NCBI GenBank assembly: GCA_038380795.1
Contig: CM076262.1
Location: 70,018,629-70,082,628 of the forward strand
Reading direction: 5' to 3'
DNA length: 64,000 nucleotides
From: Pyrocephalus nanus
Taxonomy: Eukaryota; Chordata; Aves; Passeriformes; Tyrannidae
The notes below the pieces were generated by a model, which did not search any database, had not been told where the DNA came from, and saw only the letters and a program-made list of their open reading frames with translations. Made by a program: the position numbers and the translations under genes. Positions within the stretch are counted from its first letter, which is position 1. Every line of letters begins with the position of its first letter. This document shows, in pieces, positions 1 through 11,800 of this stretch.

Positions 1-80
1 TCAGCAGCATTCACCTTCAATATTTGGGCTTCCTGAGCTGGTTTAAGCAGCCCCCACAACTGGAAATGTTAAAAACCACA

Positions 81-183
81 TGTGGCTGTGGCACTTGAGG
101 ACATGGTGGTGGTGCTGGGTTGACTGTGGGACTTGGTGACCTGAAAGGTCTTTTCCAGCCTTAATGATTCTGTGATTCTGTGA
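81..183 (+). repeat. CR1 LINE 3' end fragment
   Basis: The stretch reads like the 3' terminus of an avian CR1 retroposon: a 'ggacttggtgacctgaaagg' type segment, a 'tcttttccagcc' block, and two copies of an ATTCTGTGA-type terminal repeat ending near 183. The upstream part of the element is absent, which is usual for 5'-truncated CR1 copies. Identified by eye from the family's known tail; the subfamily is not assigned. Confidence 0.8.
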
Positions 184-1531
184 ACTCCAGGGAGTGGAAT
201 TCAGTGTATGTAAAAGAATACAAAAAAAACCCCAGTGGAACCAACTGGCACTTACTTGAAATTGCACCAGTTCTCTAATGCAAAGTCTGAATTTGAACCT
301 TTTTGAGGTGTTTCTGTCCCCTTGATGCTGGCTTGGTAGTGGCAAACTTTCTTCATATAATAAAATAAGTAACTGAGCACTGTCAATGTGTTTCCTGCTA
401 TGTGTTAGTTCCACATAACTTTCATGTGTCCCCTACTGCAAAAAATATTAAATGTATAACAGGAGTTCTGTGCATTTTCTGAGCTATAATGGATTTCTGA
501 GTTACAATTCTTGTTGTGAGGATAGGGATGTAAGAACTGCAGTAATCTTACTGTTAGACAAGTAATCTGCAGAAAAAAACCTATATGTGAGAATTCATTT
601 CGCCTAAAAGCAGCACTGAAAGGCACGTCAGAATTGTCTTGTTGAGTACAAATTCTTTTCCTGCTTCCTGAGCTCTGCAAGAGGATGGGACACATGGAGT
701 TGTGGAAATGGGTTTCTCTAATCAAACTTGGAGCTTGGACTGTTTATGACTCAGATTATACCACATGATTGCTGGCTAATGGTCCTAAAGTCTGTTTCTC
801 TGTGCCTGTTCAGATGTGTCTTTCTTGCCTCTGTGCATGTGAGAGTGAAAGAATTTGTGTGTAAGTGTGTGTATGTTATAGGTTGAGACCAGGTGAATGT
901 GCTGGCACATCAATCCAACCCAATTAAATAAAAAAAAAAAAGGAAACAGACTTTTTGTGCTACCTGAAAGCACAGATATATTCCATTTTCCTCTATCCAA
1001 TTCCTCTGTTGTGCAACTGATACAGCATAATTTCACTTGTTAATTTTAAGCATGAGAACAAGCTCTGTCTAATGTTCCATCACCGAATTCCATCAAACCA
1101 ATGCCACACATTATTATTAACATTTGCCATTGAGGTTAATTTCCTCAGACTCATAGCCCAAAATAATTACTTGCAGGAGAAGTCACAATGCCTGTGAAAT
1201 GTTCTAGAGGATACTGTGTGTGAAGCTGGTTTAAGTAAGTCTTAAACTTTTGGCAGTGTTTATAAGAAGCAGTGACTACATGTGCATGCCTTGCCTTTCT
1301 GTCAGCCATCAAACTACTCACTGCACTGATTTTTGCAATTTAGAAATAGTAGTCCAGGTCCTCTGCTGGTCAGTGCAGCACCACAGAGACTGTTCCTGTC
1401 ACCACTTCAGTGCTCAGTAAAGATTATTAGAATTAGTGTAGGGGTGGAAAGCTGCATATCCAGTTCACTTATTGCTTGATAATCATCCTTTCTCCTAATA
1501 AATTCTGTTACTGTTCCTTGTCTCTGTGCAG
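184..1531. other. Non-coding stretch upstream of STYK1 first coding exon
   Basis: No recognisable exon, repeat family or CpG cluster is seen here. The splice acceptor at 1530-1531, just before the start-codon exon, implies that an untranslated STYK1 exon lies further upstream, either here or left of the window. This is therefore probably the 3' part of a 5' UTR intron. Confidence 0.5.
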
Positions 1532-1569
1532 GAGGCAGAGGTTGGAGGCCTCTTTGCTGGTAGCTGAAC
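1532..1569 (+). other. STYK1: STYK1 5' UTR part of the start-codon exon
   Basis: A pyrimidine-rich tract ending TGCAG at 1527-1531 gives a good splice acceptor, followed by 38 untranslated bases before the ATG at 1570. The true transcription start is not in this exon. Confidence 0.6.
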
Positions 1570-4500
1570 ATGGCAGGGGGTGTGAAGAGGTTCACACGAG
1601 TGCTCCTGGAATGCAGCAGCAATGACAAGCTGTGTGGTAAGATTCCCAGGTTCCTTCATCATTATAAAGCTTATCAATAGTTTGATAAATAAAGCTTATT
1701 GAGCTTTATAACAGTAAAGCTTTCACATGCTGAGCAGGAAGTCCAGCTTTGCTAAAATGTGGACCAAGCCCTTTGCCCCTCCTCCACCTGCATCCCAGCC
1801 CAGGCAGAAAGTTGGGATTGAGCTTTCCTTATGTTTAAGGGGAGAAGCTTTTAGGGGGATGCAGCCTTTGTGGCAGGATTAAACTCACATAATTTTAGCC
1901 ATTTTAGAGAATTTCTACTTTGAGTGAGACATGCCATAGTCATCAAAGGTTCCCTGTAGCTTCCCAAAGGGCCAGTTTTGGGAAATTCTGATTTTATGAC
2001 TTTCTGGCATCTTTGGGAAGTGAAATATGGTCTTGGCCTGTGCAAAAATAACATCACCTCAAAATCTGGGGACATCATAAGAAAGATAGTTCCCTTCATG
2101 AGCCTTGTTAACTGCAATGTCTTCCAGTCAGACCCCAAAGCAGGTGCCCACACCCTGTTTTCTTTAAAGTGCTCTGTATAATTTTAACAGAAGGAGCTGG
2201 AGCTGTAGTTGCATGTGTATTTGTGATGGCACAGCAATGTCCAGCCCTTCCCACTCCCTGCTACCTCTCTGCCATTGCTGGGTCTGTTTGAAGTGGTGGA
2301 TGGTGCTTACAAATGGCTGCAAGTCCATTAAGGCATCTAAAATAAGGGATTCCTTGCCGTTTTAAAAAAATAGGGTGGCAGCACTAACAGTGTCCAGCTG
2401 CTATCCCAAGGAGCAGAGGATGGAAGGAGAAGCTCCTGGGGTTGAAAGTTACTGGGATGGATTGTTACCACTCACTCCTTGGCCTTCCATTCCCTTTCCC
2501 TGCTGGTAGTTGTACGTGAATATCAACTCGAAGTGATCGTCGTCCCCGCTCTCCTCGTGGGGCTTTTTGTCATCGTGCTCACCGTGATCCTTTGGCTCCA
2601 CTGTCGAGGCTTGAGAGCAAAGCAGGAGGAACCCCCACCACCACCTGGAACCCAAGGTAAAAACCAGGGATTTCAACCAGAGGTTGGCTGAACCAGAGTG
2701 TAGATGGATCTGAGAACATCTAAAGCAACATGTCATGCAGGCTGTTCGACATACCCGTCAGAGCTACGAGGGGTATTTTTGCCACAGCCTTCTAGAGGCT
2801 GCTGCAAGGAGGGTTCCACATAATTAACTTGCATTAATTACCAGTGGCAGTAATTTTGATGTAGATCACACCCAGTTAGTCCATTTTCCATGGACGTCAT
2901 TTAAGAAATGCAATTTCAAGCTGCTTTCTCCCGCTTTCTATGGAGATAACATGAACCAGTGAGGGGGTGAGGAAAGCTTTGTTGGTACAAAGTGTTGCTG
3001 TGTGGAAATGAAAATACAGCTCTGAGCTGATTTTGGGTATGTAGAGGCCTCTTAAGCCCATATTAAGAGAAATAATTGAGAATAAAGATAAGGCCTTTGT
3101 GGGAACACCCTATGCGTGCCCCTTTCAGAGCAGCCAAGAGCTGGTAATAAAAGAAAATGGTCATTGCTTGAGCACAGAGGAATGAAGTACAAATGTGCCT
3201 AGAAATGTGATCTAGAAAGTCTATGTAGTTAAATACAGAAGAAATTTCCAGACTAATTCTGCCTTTTCATCAAATAGAGTGGGAGATAAATTCTTTCTCC
3301 TTTTCAAGGGCCAGGATATGTAAGGTACAATAACAGCTCCTTATTTTGTCCTGATTTCCAAAACACACCATGGAGCAAAAACTAAAGAGGATAGAAGGGT
3401 GAGCATTGCCACCCTTTGCAAGAGCTCATCTGCCTATCTTTGTGCATTGTCTGCGTTTGCTTTTGGCAGTGAAGAGAAAGAATCAGCAGGAATCCTGCTC
3501 GACAGAGAACGGCTACATCCAGCTGAGTGAGACATCCGTGGAGGGCCTGCTCAAATCTGCGTCCCTGACTCTGAAAGAACTGCAGATACCACGAGAGAAG
3601 CTCCTGCCAGGCACCTTCCAGCTGATAAAGCATGGTGGCTATGGGAGCATCTACAGGGCACAGCTGGAAACTGGGAGCTCTGGGAGGACGAGGACTGTGG
3701 TGCTGAAAGCCTTACAAGGTGAGGCACGTGGGCAGGATCCACCATGGGACAGATCTCGGATGCTGGGCAGAACTTTGCCATCACTGCTGGGCAAAACAAA
3801 CTGTTCAGTGTTGTGTCAGCTAGTCAGAATGGTGTTTTTGTGGGAATGTCCTGGTAGGATTAAAGATTCCTGACCACCTTGATTTTAAGCTGCTCACCCT
3901 GTTCTTTGCTGCTGCTGTTTGTTTTTGTTGTTGTTGTTTGGTATTTTTGCGTGTGGGTTTGGTTTTGTGTTGTGTTTTCATTTGTTCTGCTTGTTTGTTT
4001 TTGTTCTTTCAGGCCTGTCTGGTCCTCAGGAAGTAAAGGATTTCCTGGGAAGGATTAAATTCCATCAAAATCTTGGCCGTCACGAGAACCTTGTTGAACT
4101 GGTTGGATGCTGTGTGGACAAACTCCCCCTTTACATGATCATGGAAGATGTGTCTCTTGGTGACCTGCTGACATTTCTGTGGACATGTCGGAAGGTGAGT
4201 CAAAAGAAGTGATGACAGAACAGCTGCTTAAATTCCTTAGGTGCATATTTATCCATAAGCCACAGCCCATCAGTCAGAGATGATTCTTTCAATCTCTATC
4301 ACTCTAAACTGTTTCCATCCTCCAGAGAAGTTACACACAGGTCTGAACTAGGATAGATTTAGTGGGTTCCTCCATGGATGTTCTGTAGTTTGGAGAAGCT
4401 GGCACAGTTCTGCAAAGCCAAGCCCAGCTTTGCAGACCATTTGGAGCTCCTTGAAGGGTGGAGCAGGCACTGGAATTAGAGTGAGACTTGACACAGGTGC

Positions 4501-7500
4501 CTGAGTTTGGAAAGTTTGAAATAATGTCCTACTCCAAATGCTTTTAAGGAAACAGAGCAGTTACAACAGCAGGGAGAAGATAATTAACTATTAACTAACT
4601 GGTTAAAAGACAAGAAATAGAATATAAGAATGAAAGGTTGGTACTTTCACTGGAAGGAGATCAACTGTCTAGGACCTGGTGCTGATTGTTGCATATATTA
4701 AAAACATGGAAAATGGGGTGTCAGTGAGGTGATGATGGTTGCTGAATGACTCCAGCCAGTAAAGGCAAGGGCTGACCCAGAGGAATTGCAGAAGGATCTT
4801 CCAAGACTGAGAGACTGGACAATAAAAAGAAATGATGCTCAGATGGAAAAGCAGCGATGGCTCCACATCTGCTCATTGCTGATGAGGAATAAAAACCTGA
4901 AAGTAGGATGTCTGATAATGTGAAAATATGCAGTCCATTGGAAATGTTAACTCAAGCTGAAAAAAACAACCCAGATATCAGGGGAGGTTTAGATTGGATC
5001 TCAGGAAAAGATTTTTCCCACAGAGAGTGGCTGGGCACTGAACAGGCTCCCCAGGGCAGTGGGCACAGCACCAAGGCTGTCTAAGTTCAGGAGATGTTTG
5101 GACAGTGCTCTCAGGCATTGTTGGGGTGTCCTGTGCAGGGCCAGGATTGGACTTGGTGATCCTGAGGGCTCTCTTCCAACTCAGCACATTCTGGGGTTCT
5201 GCATTTCAGTCAGTTTATGACCAACTGTGAAATGACACGGGGGAGCAAAAGATGGGATAGTGCTCATTTTATGGGATTAGAAGGAAACATTCCCCACTAT
5301 CCTACTGCTGTGGCATTTGTTGGAACCAAACAAATTTGTCTCCAGGATGTAATGGCAATGGATGGGATCCCCTATGACCTCACCGAGAGGCAAGTTTACG
5401 AAGTTGGACAGCAGGTTGCAGCAGCCCTGGTAAGTCTGCTCACATTTACTGCATTTTTTTTTTTCCTTCTGGCTTGACTGCAAGACAAATCTTCATGGTG
5501 GCTTAAGTCTCCTTGGCCTAAGCACTGGGAATGTGTGCTTTGTTAAAACAGAGCCCAGTGTGCTTGCAGTGATGTTGGTCAGCACGTCCCTCCATTCCTC
5601 AGCGTGGCAGACGAGCTCCAACTGAGTGAAAATTTATATCCACTGAATGTCCTCTTGAAATGATGGCGGCCTTCTTTCTTTTCCAACTTTCCAGGCTTAC
5701 CTTGAAGAGAAGAAGCTGTTCCACGGTGATGTTGCTGCCAGGAACGTCCTCCTCCACCCCGACCTCACCGCCAAGCTCTGTGGTTTGGGCCTGGCCTACG
5801 AAACCCACGCCTGCGGTGCCACCTCGGTCACACGGGGGGTGCCAGTCAAGTGGCAGGCCCCGGAGAGGCTCCTGAGGAAACCCCCCAGCATCCAGGCAGA
5901 CGTGTAGGGTTTAGTTTTTGGACTAGGGGGTCTGTCAGACCCGTCCCTTTCGCTCCTTTATGTGTCCCTTTCGTGTCCCCAAAGGCACGTCCAGAAGCAG
6001 CGTCATGCCCCACGCTGCTTTGTTTTCTTCCCTTGCAGGTGGTCTTTTGGAATTCTACTGTATGAGATGATTACATTAGGTAAGGAGCTTTTGTGTTAAT
6101 AATAAAAAAAAAAAAGGGTGTCAGGAAGCAGCAAATTAACAAGACCCGAAATCTCAAATTTCAGCATACGAAGTTGGGCCACTTCAATAAGTGCCCTGTT
6201 TTTTTTTCCAGCTTGCAAAGTCTTGACAGTTCCTTTCAGGCTTTCTGTCAGTGTGAATTGTGGTAGGGAAAAAAAACCAGTGGATCTTGGTAGGGAAGGG
6301 ATTTTCATTTTTGGGATTTTCATTTTCTGGATTTTCATTTTCCATATCGAAGTTGCTGTTTCAGAATAACAACTGAAAAAGTCTGTTCAAAATCATGAGA
6401 ATCAAAATCCCAACAGACCTCCACCTGAGGAAGCACATTCCGGCAAATCCCTTCACTTTCACCAAAGGCAGTTTATCTAAATGTTATTTAAAAAAGGAAA
6501 ATGTTTTCTTAGCAGAGGAAAACAGGCTGTGAGAGGCCAGAAAGCACTGAGTTCATCCAGCCATCTGCCCCTTGATGGGATCAGCTATCCTGTGTCACTT
6601 TACCTTCTGTTTCCCTCTTAGAAATCTTTCAGAACAGGTGAAATAATCTATTCTAGTACTTCATCCCCCTGACAGGAAGTTTTTCCTGTTGTATGAACCA
6701 GTTTTTTTTCTTTTCCTAGTGAAGTTTAATTTTTTGTTTATGTGTTTCACCCATGAGGAACGTGGAAGGCTGTTGCTTTCCCATCCTCCTTGCGGAGTTC
6801 TCCCTGTATTTGAAATCAAATATCTCAATCTCTCATCTTAGCTTGTTAAGCTGAAATAGCTGCAGTTTCTCTCAGCCCTTCTTCAGAGTTCATGTTATAT
6901 CTAGATGACACAATGCTTCTGTTGCACAGGAGCTGTTCTCTGCAACCATTGCCACAGAGTTGTTCTGCTGTTGCTCCTTTTGTCCTTCCAGGTGCTCCCC
7001 CATATCCTGAGGTGCCACCCTCTGACATCCTGGCACACCTGCAGAGGCAGAACATCATGAAGCAGCCCTCAAGCTGCCAGCAAGCCATGTAAGCCACGGG
7101 CTTTGTGGGCAATTGAGCAGGAGAAATGGGAGGGAGACACAGAAAACCAGATCTTACCCAAAATCTCTAAGCCTGGACTAAGCTGAGGAGATTTGTTCTC
7201 ACCTCTGCCACATCTCCTCACTGGGTTCTGCTGCGTGAAATCCTTGATGGCCAACACCTTTCTTTCCTCCTTTTGAAAATTACACTTGTTTCTGTTTCCT
7301 TCTTTTGAAAATGACACTTGTTTCTCTTTCCTTCTTCTGAAAATTATACTTGTTCTTTGCCTTTTGTTGCTCCACCGCTTCCTTGCAAGGTGCAGGACTA
7401 CTCTGGAGTGACCTTTCTCCTCTAAGCTGTGGGATATTCCCTGAAACGAGCCCAGCATCCACAGGGAAGATCTAAGGTGCATTTCCTTGGGTGAAGACAT

Positions 7501-7995
7501 AATTTCTTTTATTACATGTGGATATTTAGTAAAAATGTGGCTCTGTCAGGTGTGAGAAGCTGATGTATCGCTGATACTGATAATTTGGTGTATTGCTGAT
7601 ACTGATAATTAAAGAACCCATTCAGACTGAGCATTTGGCAGGAGGAGAAGGGGCACTGAAAGAACTCCACGTGAAGGAGGAAAAGGGGGAGTTCTCTGGA
7701 CGTTTTAAACATGAGATGACCCGACTGGGGTAAAACTTGGTGGTGGTTGCTTCTCATTCCTGGCGTTTTCCCTGCTTCTCCCTCTTACAGGTACGGCATC
7801 ATGAAGTCCTGCTGGCAGTGGAATGCAGCTCACAGGCCTTCCCCAGCACAGCTCATCTGCTCCCTGAAAGCAGCTATGAAGAGCAGCAATGGCCACACAG
7901 TCCTGCAGGTGCCTGAGCCAGTGGTGCCTGAACTCTATGCTGATGTTGCTGGTGTTGAGGTGCACAGTGTAGTGAGGGAATACACCATCCTCTGA
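1570..7995 (+). CDS. STYK1: Serine/threonine/tyrosine kinase 1 (STYK1/NOK), receptor-like pseudokinase
   Basis: Coding exons: 1570-1636, 2510-2656, 3470-3718, 4013-4194, 5346-5429, 5695-5903, 6039-6079, 6992-7088, 7791-7995. They total 1281 bp (426 aa; human protein about 422) with GT-AG borders and matching phases. The start exon begins after an acceptor at 1530-1531. Residues about 30-51 form the single membrane helix after a very short N-terminus. The kinase-like domain covers about 116-395. It shows a glycine-loop relic (GGYGSIY, 127-133), the ATP-site lysine K151, an HGDVAARN catalytic loop (253-260), GLG in place of DFG (273-275), an intact APE, and DVWSFG (312-317). Loss of the DFG aspartate argues against ordinary catalysis; in mammals the protein is described as a pro-growth membrane signalling protein (family knowledge). 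An in-frame TAG overlapping the exon 6 end is removed by the donor at 5904. Tail-to-tail with GABARAPL1. Confidence 0.95.
4977..5206 (+). repeat. CR1 LINE 3' end in STYK1 intron 4
   Basis: About 230 bp with the CR1 ORF2-end and tail pattern: 'gattggatctcaggaaaag', 'ctccccagggcagtgggcac', 'ggattggacttggtgatcc' and 'ctcttccaactcagcacattctg'. It lies in sense orientation within the intron, about 140 bp upstream of the exon 5 acceptor. Confidence 0.85.
6296..6346 (+). repeat. Short tandem repeat, GGATTTTCATTTT unit
   Basis: Three adjacent copies of a GGATTTTCATTTT-like unit (13-16 bp) in STYK1 intron 7. Visible directly; no function proposed. Confidence 0.8.
7271..7365 (+). repeat. Three-copy 32-bp tandem repeat in STYK1 intron 8
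   Basis: Three consecutive units of about 32 bp built on TGAAAATKACACTTGTTTC; the first two differ by only a few bases and the third is more diverged and shorter. About 200 bp downstream, near 7560-7612, a different unit with the core GCTGATACTGATAATT occurs twice. Confidence 0.8.
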
Positions 7996-8173
7996 AGGGC
8001 CCTTCCACGTGCTGGTGAAGGACAAGTCACTGGAGTTTTCCCTTCCTGAACATTTTGCAAGCTCAGAATGAGGGGGAGTTTGTGTGTTGGAAGGGATCCC
8101 TTTGTTTTTTGGACGTGTTAATGTATCTCAAATCTCTCCTCCAGGCCAGACACAACAAGCTGTTATCGTTGCT

Positions 8174-8179
8174 ATTAAA
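8174..8179 (+). terminator. STYK1: Candidate STYK1 poly(A) signal (ATTAAA)
   Basis: ATTAAA lies 179 bp after the STYK1 stop codon, with a GT-rich stretch (GCGTGTGG) just downstream. It would end the transcript before the solo LTR. Other AATAAA-like hexamers further down, for example near 9345, are possible alternatives. Confidence 0.45.
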
Positions 8180-8274
8180 TCAGCGTGTGGATATCACTCT
8201 GCCAGTGGTCATTTGGGAGATAACTGTGTTTAGGGAGCTGTAGAGGATGTAATGAGAAACTGGAGTTAAAGGAG

Positions 8275-8879
8275 TGTATCAGGTTTGCGTGGCGAGGTTT
8301 TGGTTGTGGGGTGGACTGCAGGGGTGACTTCTGTGAGAAGAGATCCTGCAGCCCCTGGAGGAGCCCACACTGGAGCAGGACTGCACCCTGTGGAAAGGGA
8401 CTCATGCTGGAGCAGATTCCTGCCTGAGGGAAGGAATCAGGCTGGAGAAGATCCTGGAGGACGCCACACTGGAGCAGGGAAAGAGTGTGAGGAGTTCTCC
8501 CCCTGAGGAGGAAGGAGCAGTGGAGACACCCTGTGATGGACTGACCACAACCCCCCTTCCTGGTCCCCTTGCTGGGCAGGAGGAGGCAGAGAAACCGGGA
8601 GTGAAGCTGAGCCTGGGAAGGAGAGAGAGGTGAGGGAAGGTGTCTTAAGATTTGGTTTTATTTCTCATTATCCTACCCGAATTTGATTAGCAATAGATTA
8701 ATTTGCCCCCCCAAGTCGAGTCTACTTTGCCCATGATGGTAATCGGGGAGTGATCTCTCCCTTAGTTTGACCTATGAGCCTTTTCTTGTTGTATTTTCCC
8801 TCCCCTGTCCAGTTGAGAAGAGGGAGTGAGGGAGGGGCTGGAGGGGCACCTGGAATTCAGCCAGGAACTCAACCCACCA
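8275..8879 (+). mobile_element. Solo LTR of an endogenous retrovirus
   Basis: A block of about 605 bp starts TGTATCAGGTTTGCGTGGC and ends in CA (AACCCACCA). It holds GGAG-rich imperfect internal repeats ('acactggagcagg', 'catgctggagcagattcctg'), then a T-rich part containing 'cctatgagccttttcttg' and 'gcacctggaattcagccagg'. I recognise this layout as a common LTR type in passerine genomes. No gag, pol or env reading frame flanks it, so it is a solo LTR. No clean target-site duplication could be read: GGAG on the left against TGAGG on the right. It sits about 280 bp past the STYK1 stop. Confidence 0.7.
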
Positions 8880-8880
8880 T

Positions 8881-11800
8881 GAGGTTTCTGGAAGTCTTTC
8901 CCCTTCCTTTCTGTCCCAGGAAACGCCTCAGTTGAGTGTTCAAAGTAGTAGATGTGTTGGGGAACGTGCTGGGGAAATGTTCAGTAAATGTCTGGGATTT
9001 CTCCAGTGCTTTATACCCTCATGGGAGAGTGGGTACTGCGTGAAAACAAACAAGCAAAACCCCAAACAAACAAACAAAAAACCCCAAACAAAACCAACAG
9101 CAACAACAAAACCGAGCAAAACCCTTCGTATCTGAATATATTTGATCATTGATTTCAATGGTAAAAAATTGGAGGCACTTGAAGTTGTGAACATTTTGCC
9201 TTCACTCCAAAAGAAGCAGAATCAGTCTGTGGAACTAATTTCCTCTTCTCCCCTCTGCTGTTTGTGGTTTCTAAGTTGACAGTGCCTTAAGGTTTTCTCC
9301 TCTTGTTATTTTGGTGCCTTGAGCATTACAGATTCTTGTGAAAAAATTAAAGGAATCATTTTACCATTCTGTGTGGAGTGGATTCAGTGTTCACTCAGTA
9401 TCCCTCTTGTTTAAGTTGAAGGGCACAGAGACCCACCAAAGGCTGCTTGCAGTTGGTTAATATTTATTAGTTTTCAGTATTTCATGTAGTTGAATCCCTG
9501 ATCATTCCAGAATCAGCTGCAGGCCTGCAGCATCCCATGAGACCAAAATTTGCTGTGTGAGCCATGTAGGATTTAAGGTGTGAAAAAGCTGAAGGGTTGC
9601 TCTTCAAAATGGGAATGTTTAACCTGAAGGAAATCTTCAACCACCACTTTAAATATTAAACCTATATAGCTGTAAAAAGGAACAGATCCTGGTTTCCATC
9701 AAAATTCATTGGTCTTCTTCCAAAAACAACGTTCACAAGTTTTCTATTTTGGATGCAAAGTAACATGAGTGACATGGTTGTTTTTTCCATATCACTCAGG
9801 CTTTGTCAGAAACTGTGTTTCCATCCAGAAATAAATGCCAGGAGAGTTCATGCAGCACCTGTATGACCAGTAAACACTGGGACATTGCGAAGTCCACATC
9901 TATCACCACTATACATTGCAAAGCCCACTAAAGAGGGCTCAGTTACCTTTCTGACCTCTCTGATGGTGTTGGGTAATTGTCACCTTGGTGTCCATAAACC
10001 ACTGGTGGTGTAAATCAGATATGAAGCATGGAAATGTCTCTTCTTTTCCAAATGCTAAAATTAAAAACATCCACTTCTCTCCCCCTCACTTGAAAACAGG
10101 TTCAAAGCTGCCTGGTAGATTTAGGTCAAATTCCCAGTCATTTAGGTGAATAAGCTATTCATTAAAAAAAAAAAAAAAAAGACATTTAATTAGTTCAAAC
10201 CCCAAGAATGGGATATTCTCGAAGGTCTCTGCTGTGAAAGGTGTTTCAGACAGGTAACACAATCCCAGAACTGCTGCTGCAGGGCCGGTGAATAAATCCT
10301 GTCAGACAGAGAGCTAAAGGTAACAAGCACAGCCCTGTTCTCAGAGCACAGAAAGCAAAGCCCTGCTTTACACAGCTGCTCGTATTTTATTTCTCTTGTC
10401 AGAGCTCTGATCAAGGGAATCCATGGGAATTCAGGATGCTGAGCACCTCACAGCCCCAAACTAAAGACCTGCTTTGGGTTCCCCCGAGAGCAAATCTGTG
10501 CCAAGAGCCTGCTTGTGAATTCGTGAACAGAAAGACATTTTGCTGCTCTGTGAAAAGGTCTAATTTAATTTCCCTTCCATAAAGTGGCCTCATTCTCAAT
10601 ATTGTTCTTCTTCTGAGTTGACTGCCTTTTCCCAAGGTTGGTTTGGAAGTTGCTGAATCTAAACCAGATTAAGTTTTATGGTGGCATGAAAGGAATTATG
10701 CAGGTGGAGTTACCCTAGTTTAACCACACTTCATGCTAATTACAGTAGTCTATGTAGAAGGTTTTTTTTCCACAGAGCAGTCTCCATTCATGCATCTACA
10801 TTTTTAGCATCAGTGTAGACTCGTGAATTCCTCCTCAGTGGAGGAGGGCCTGGTGAATTTTTTTTCTTCCCAGTAGTTTTGTGGAGAAACCTGGCTTTTC
10901 GATGGCTTTTCAACTTTGTTTCATTTCTTTAATTGGAATATTTTGTTCCCATGAAAAATGTAAACTTTTAATTATTAGATTGAAATTATATATATATATT
11001 ATACAAGGTGCTGAACTGTTGTTTGGCACCACAGCTAAAAAATATAAATGCATATAAATGAAATGCATTGGAGTCTTTATTAGACCAGGACTCAATGTAC
11101 CTGCTTATACAGGCTTAGAGACTGAAAAGCAGTGGATTGTTTCCCTGTTTTTCTCGAATGTGGCCCGTCTTTCATTTCAGATCAGGGTTTATCTCTGCCC
11201 CCTGTCTTCTTCAGCCATCTGATCATCTTCTCAGTGAGAGGCTGAATGAGCACCAGATAGATCTCCTGAGGGTGAGGAAAATCCTGCCCAGAACAGGCAG
11301 AGAGGGGAAAAAAAGGTTATGGCCCAAAAAGTGACAACAGACAGGATGCAAAGATACTGAATATTCCTGGTGGGATTCGGCTGCACCAGGTTGGAATTCC
11401 CTGAAACCGCAAATGAGCTTTTTAAGAGTCCTTTTGAACTCTGCAGTGCTCTCTTTTCTGCACTCACAGAACGGCTTTTTGGGGAGGGCTGTGCTTTAGT
11501 CACGAGGATGGGAGAGTGTGTTTGTTTATGCTACCCCCTACAGCTTGTGGTTTTATTTATAGCAGGTGCTGCACCACCAAGGAGTAGCAATAATTCACAA
11601 ACATCCCTCCCCCTCCACACAACTCTCCAAGACACAAAAAAAGCTGGTTTTTTTTTACGTTAATTAGTTCCATTTCAGGTAACAGTAGCAGCTGCACTCT
11701 CCTCTAATGTGCTTTGAGCTTTCAGGTGGAATTTGCCACATTTGAACTGCTGTAAGAACTGAGATATTCCTGTTTCTCTTTCCGGGTTGTCCCACATGTA

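Noticed and set aside
5904..5906. Apparent premature stop in STYK1 suggesting a pseudogene
   Set aside because: The stop overlaps a GT donor; splicing to 6039 restores DVWSFG and the full-length frame, and all other exons are intact.
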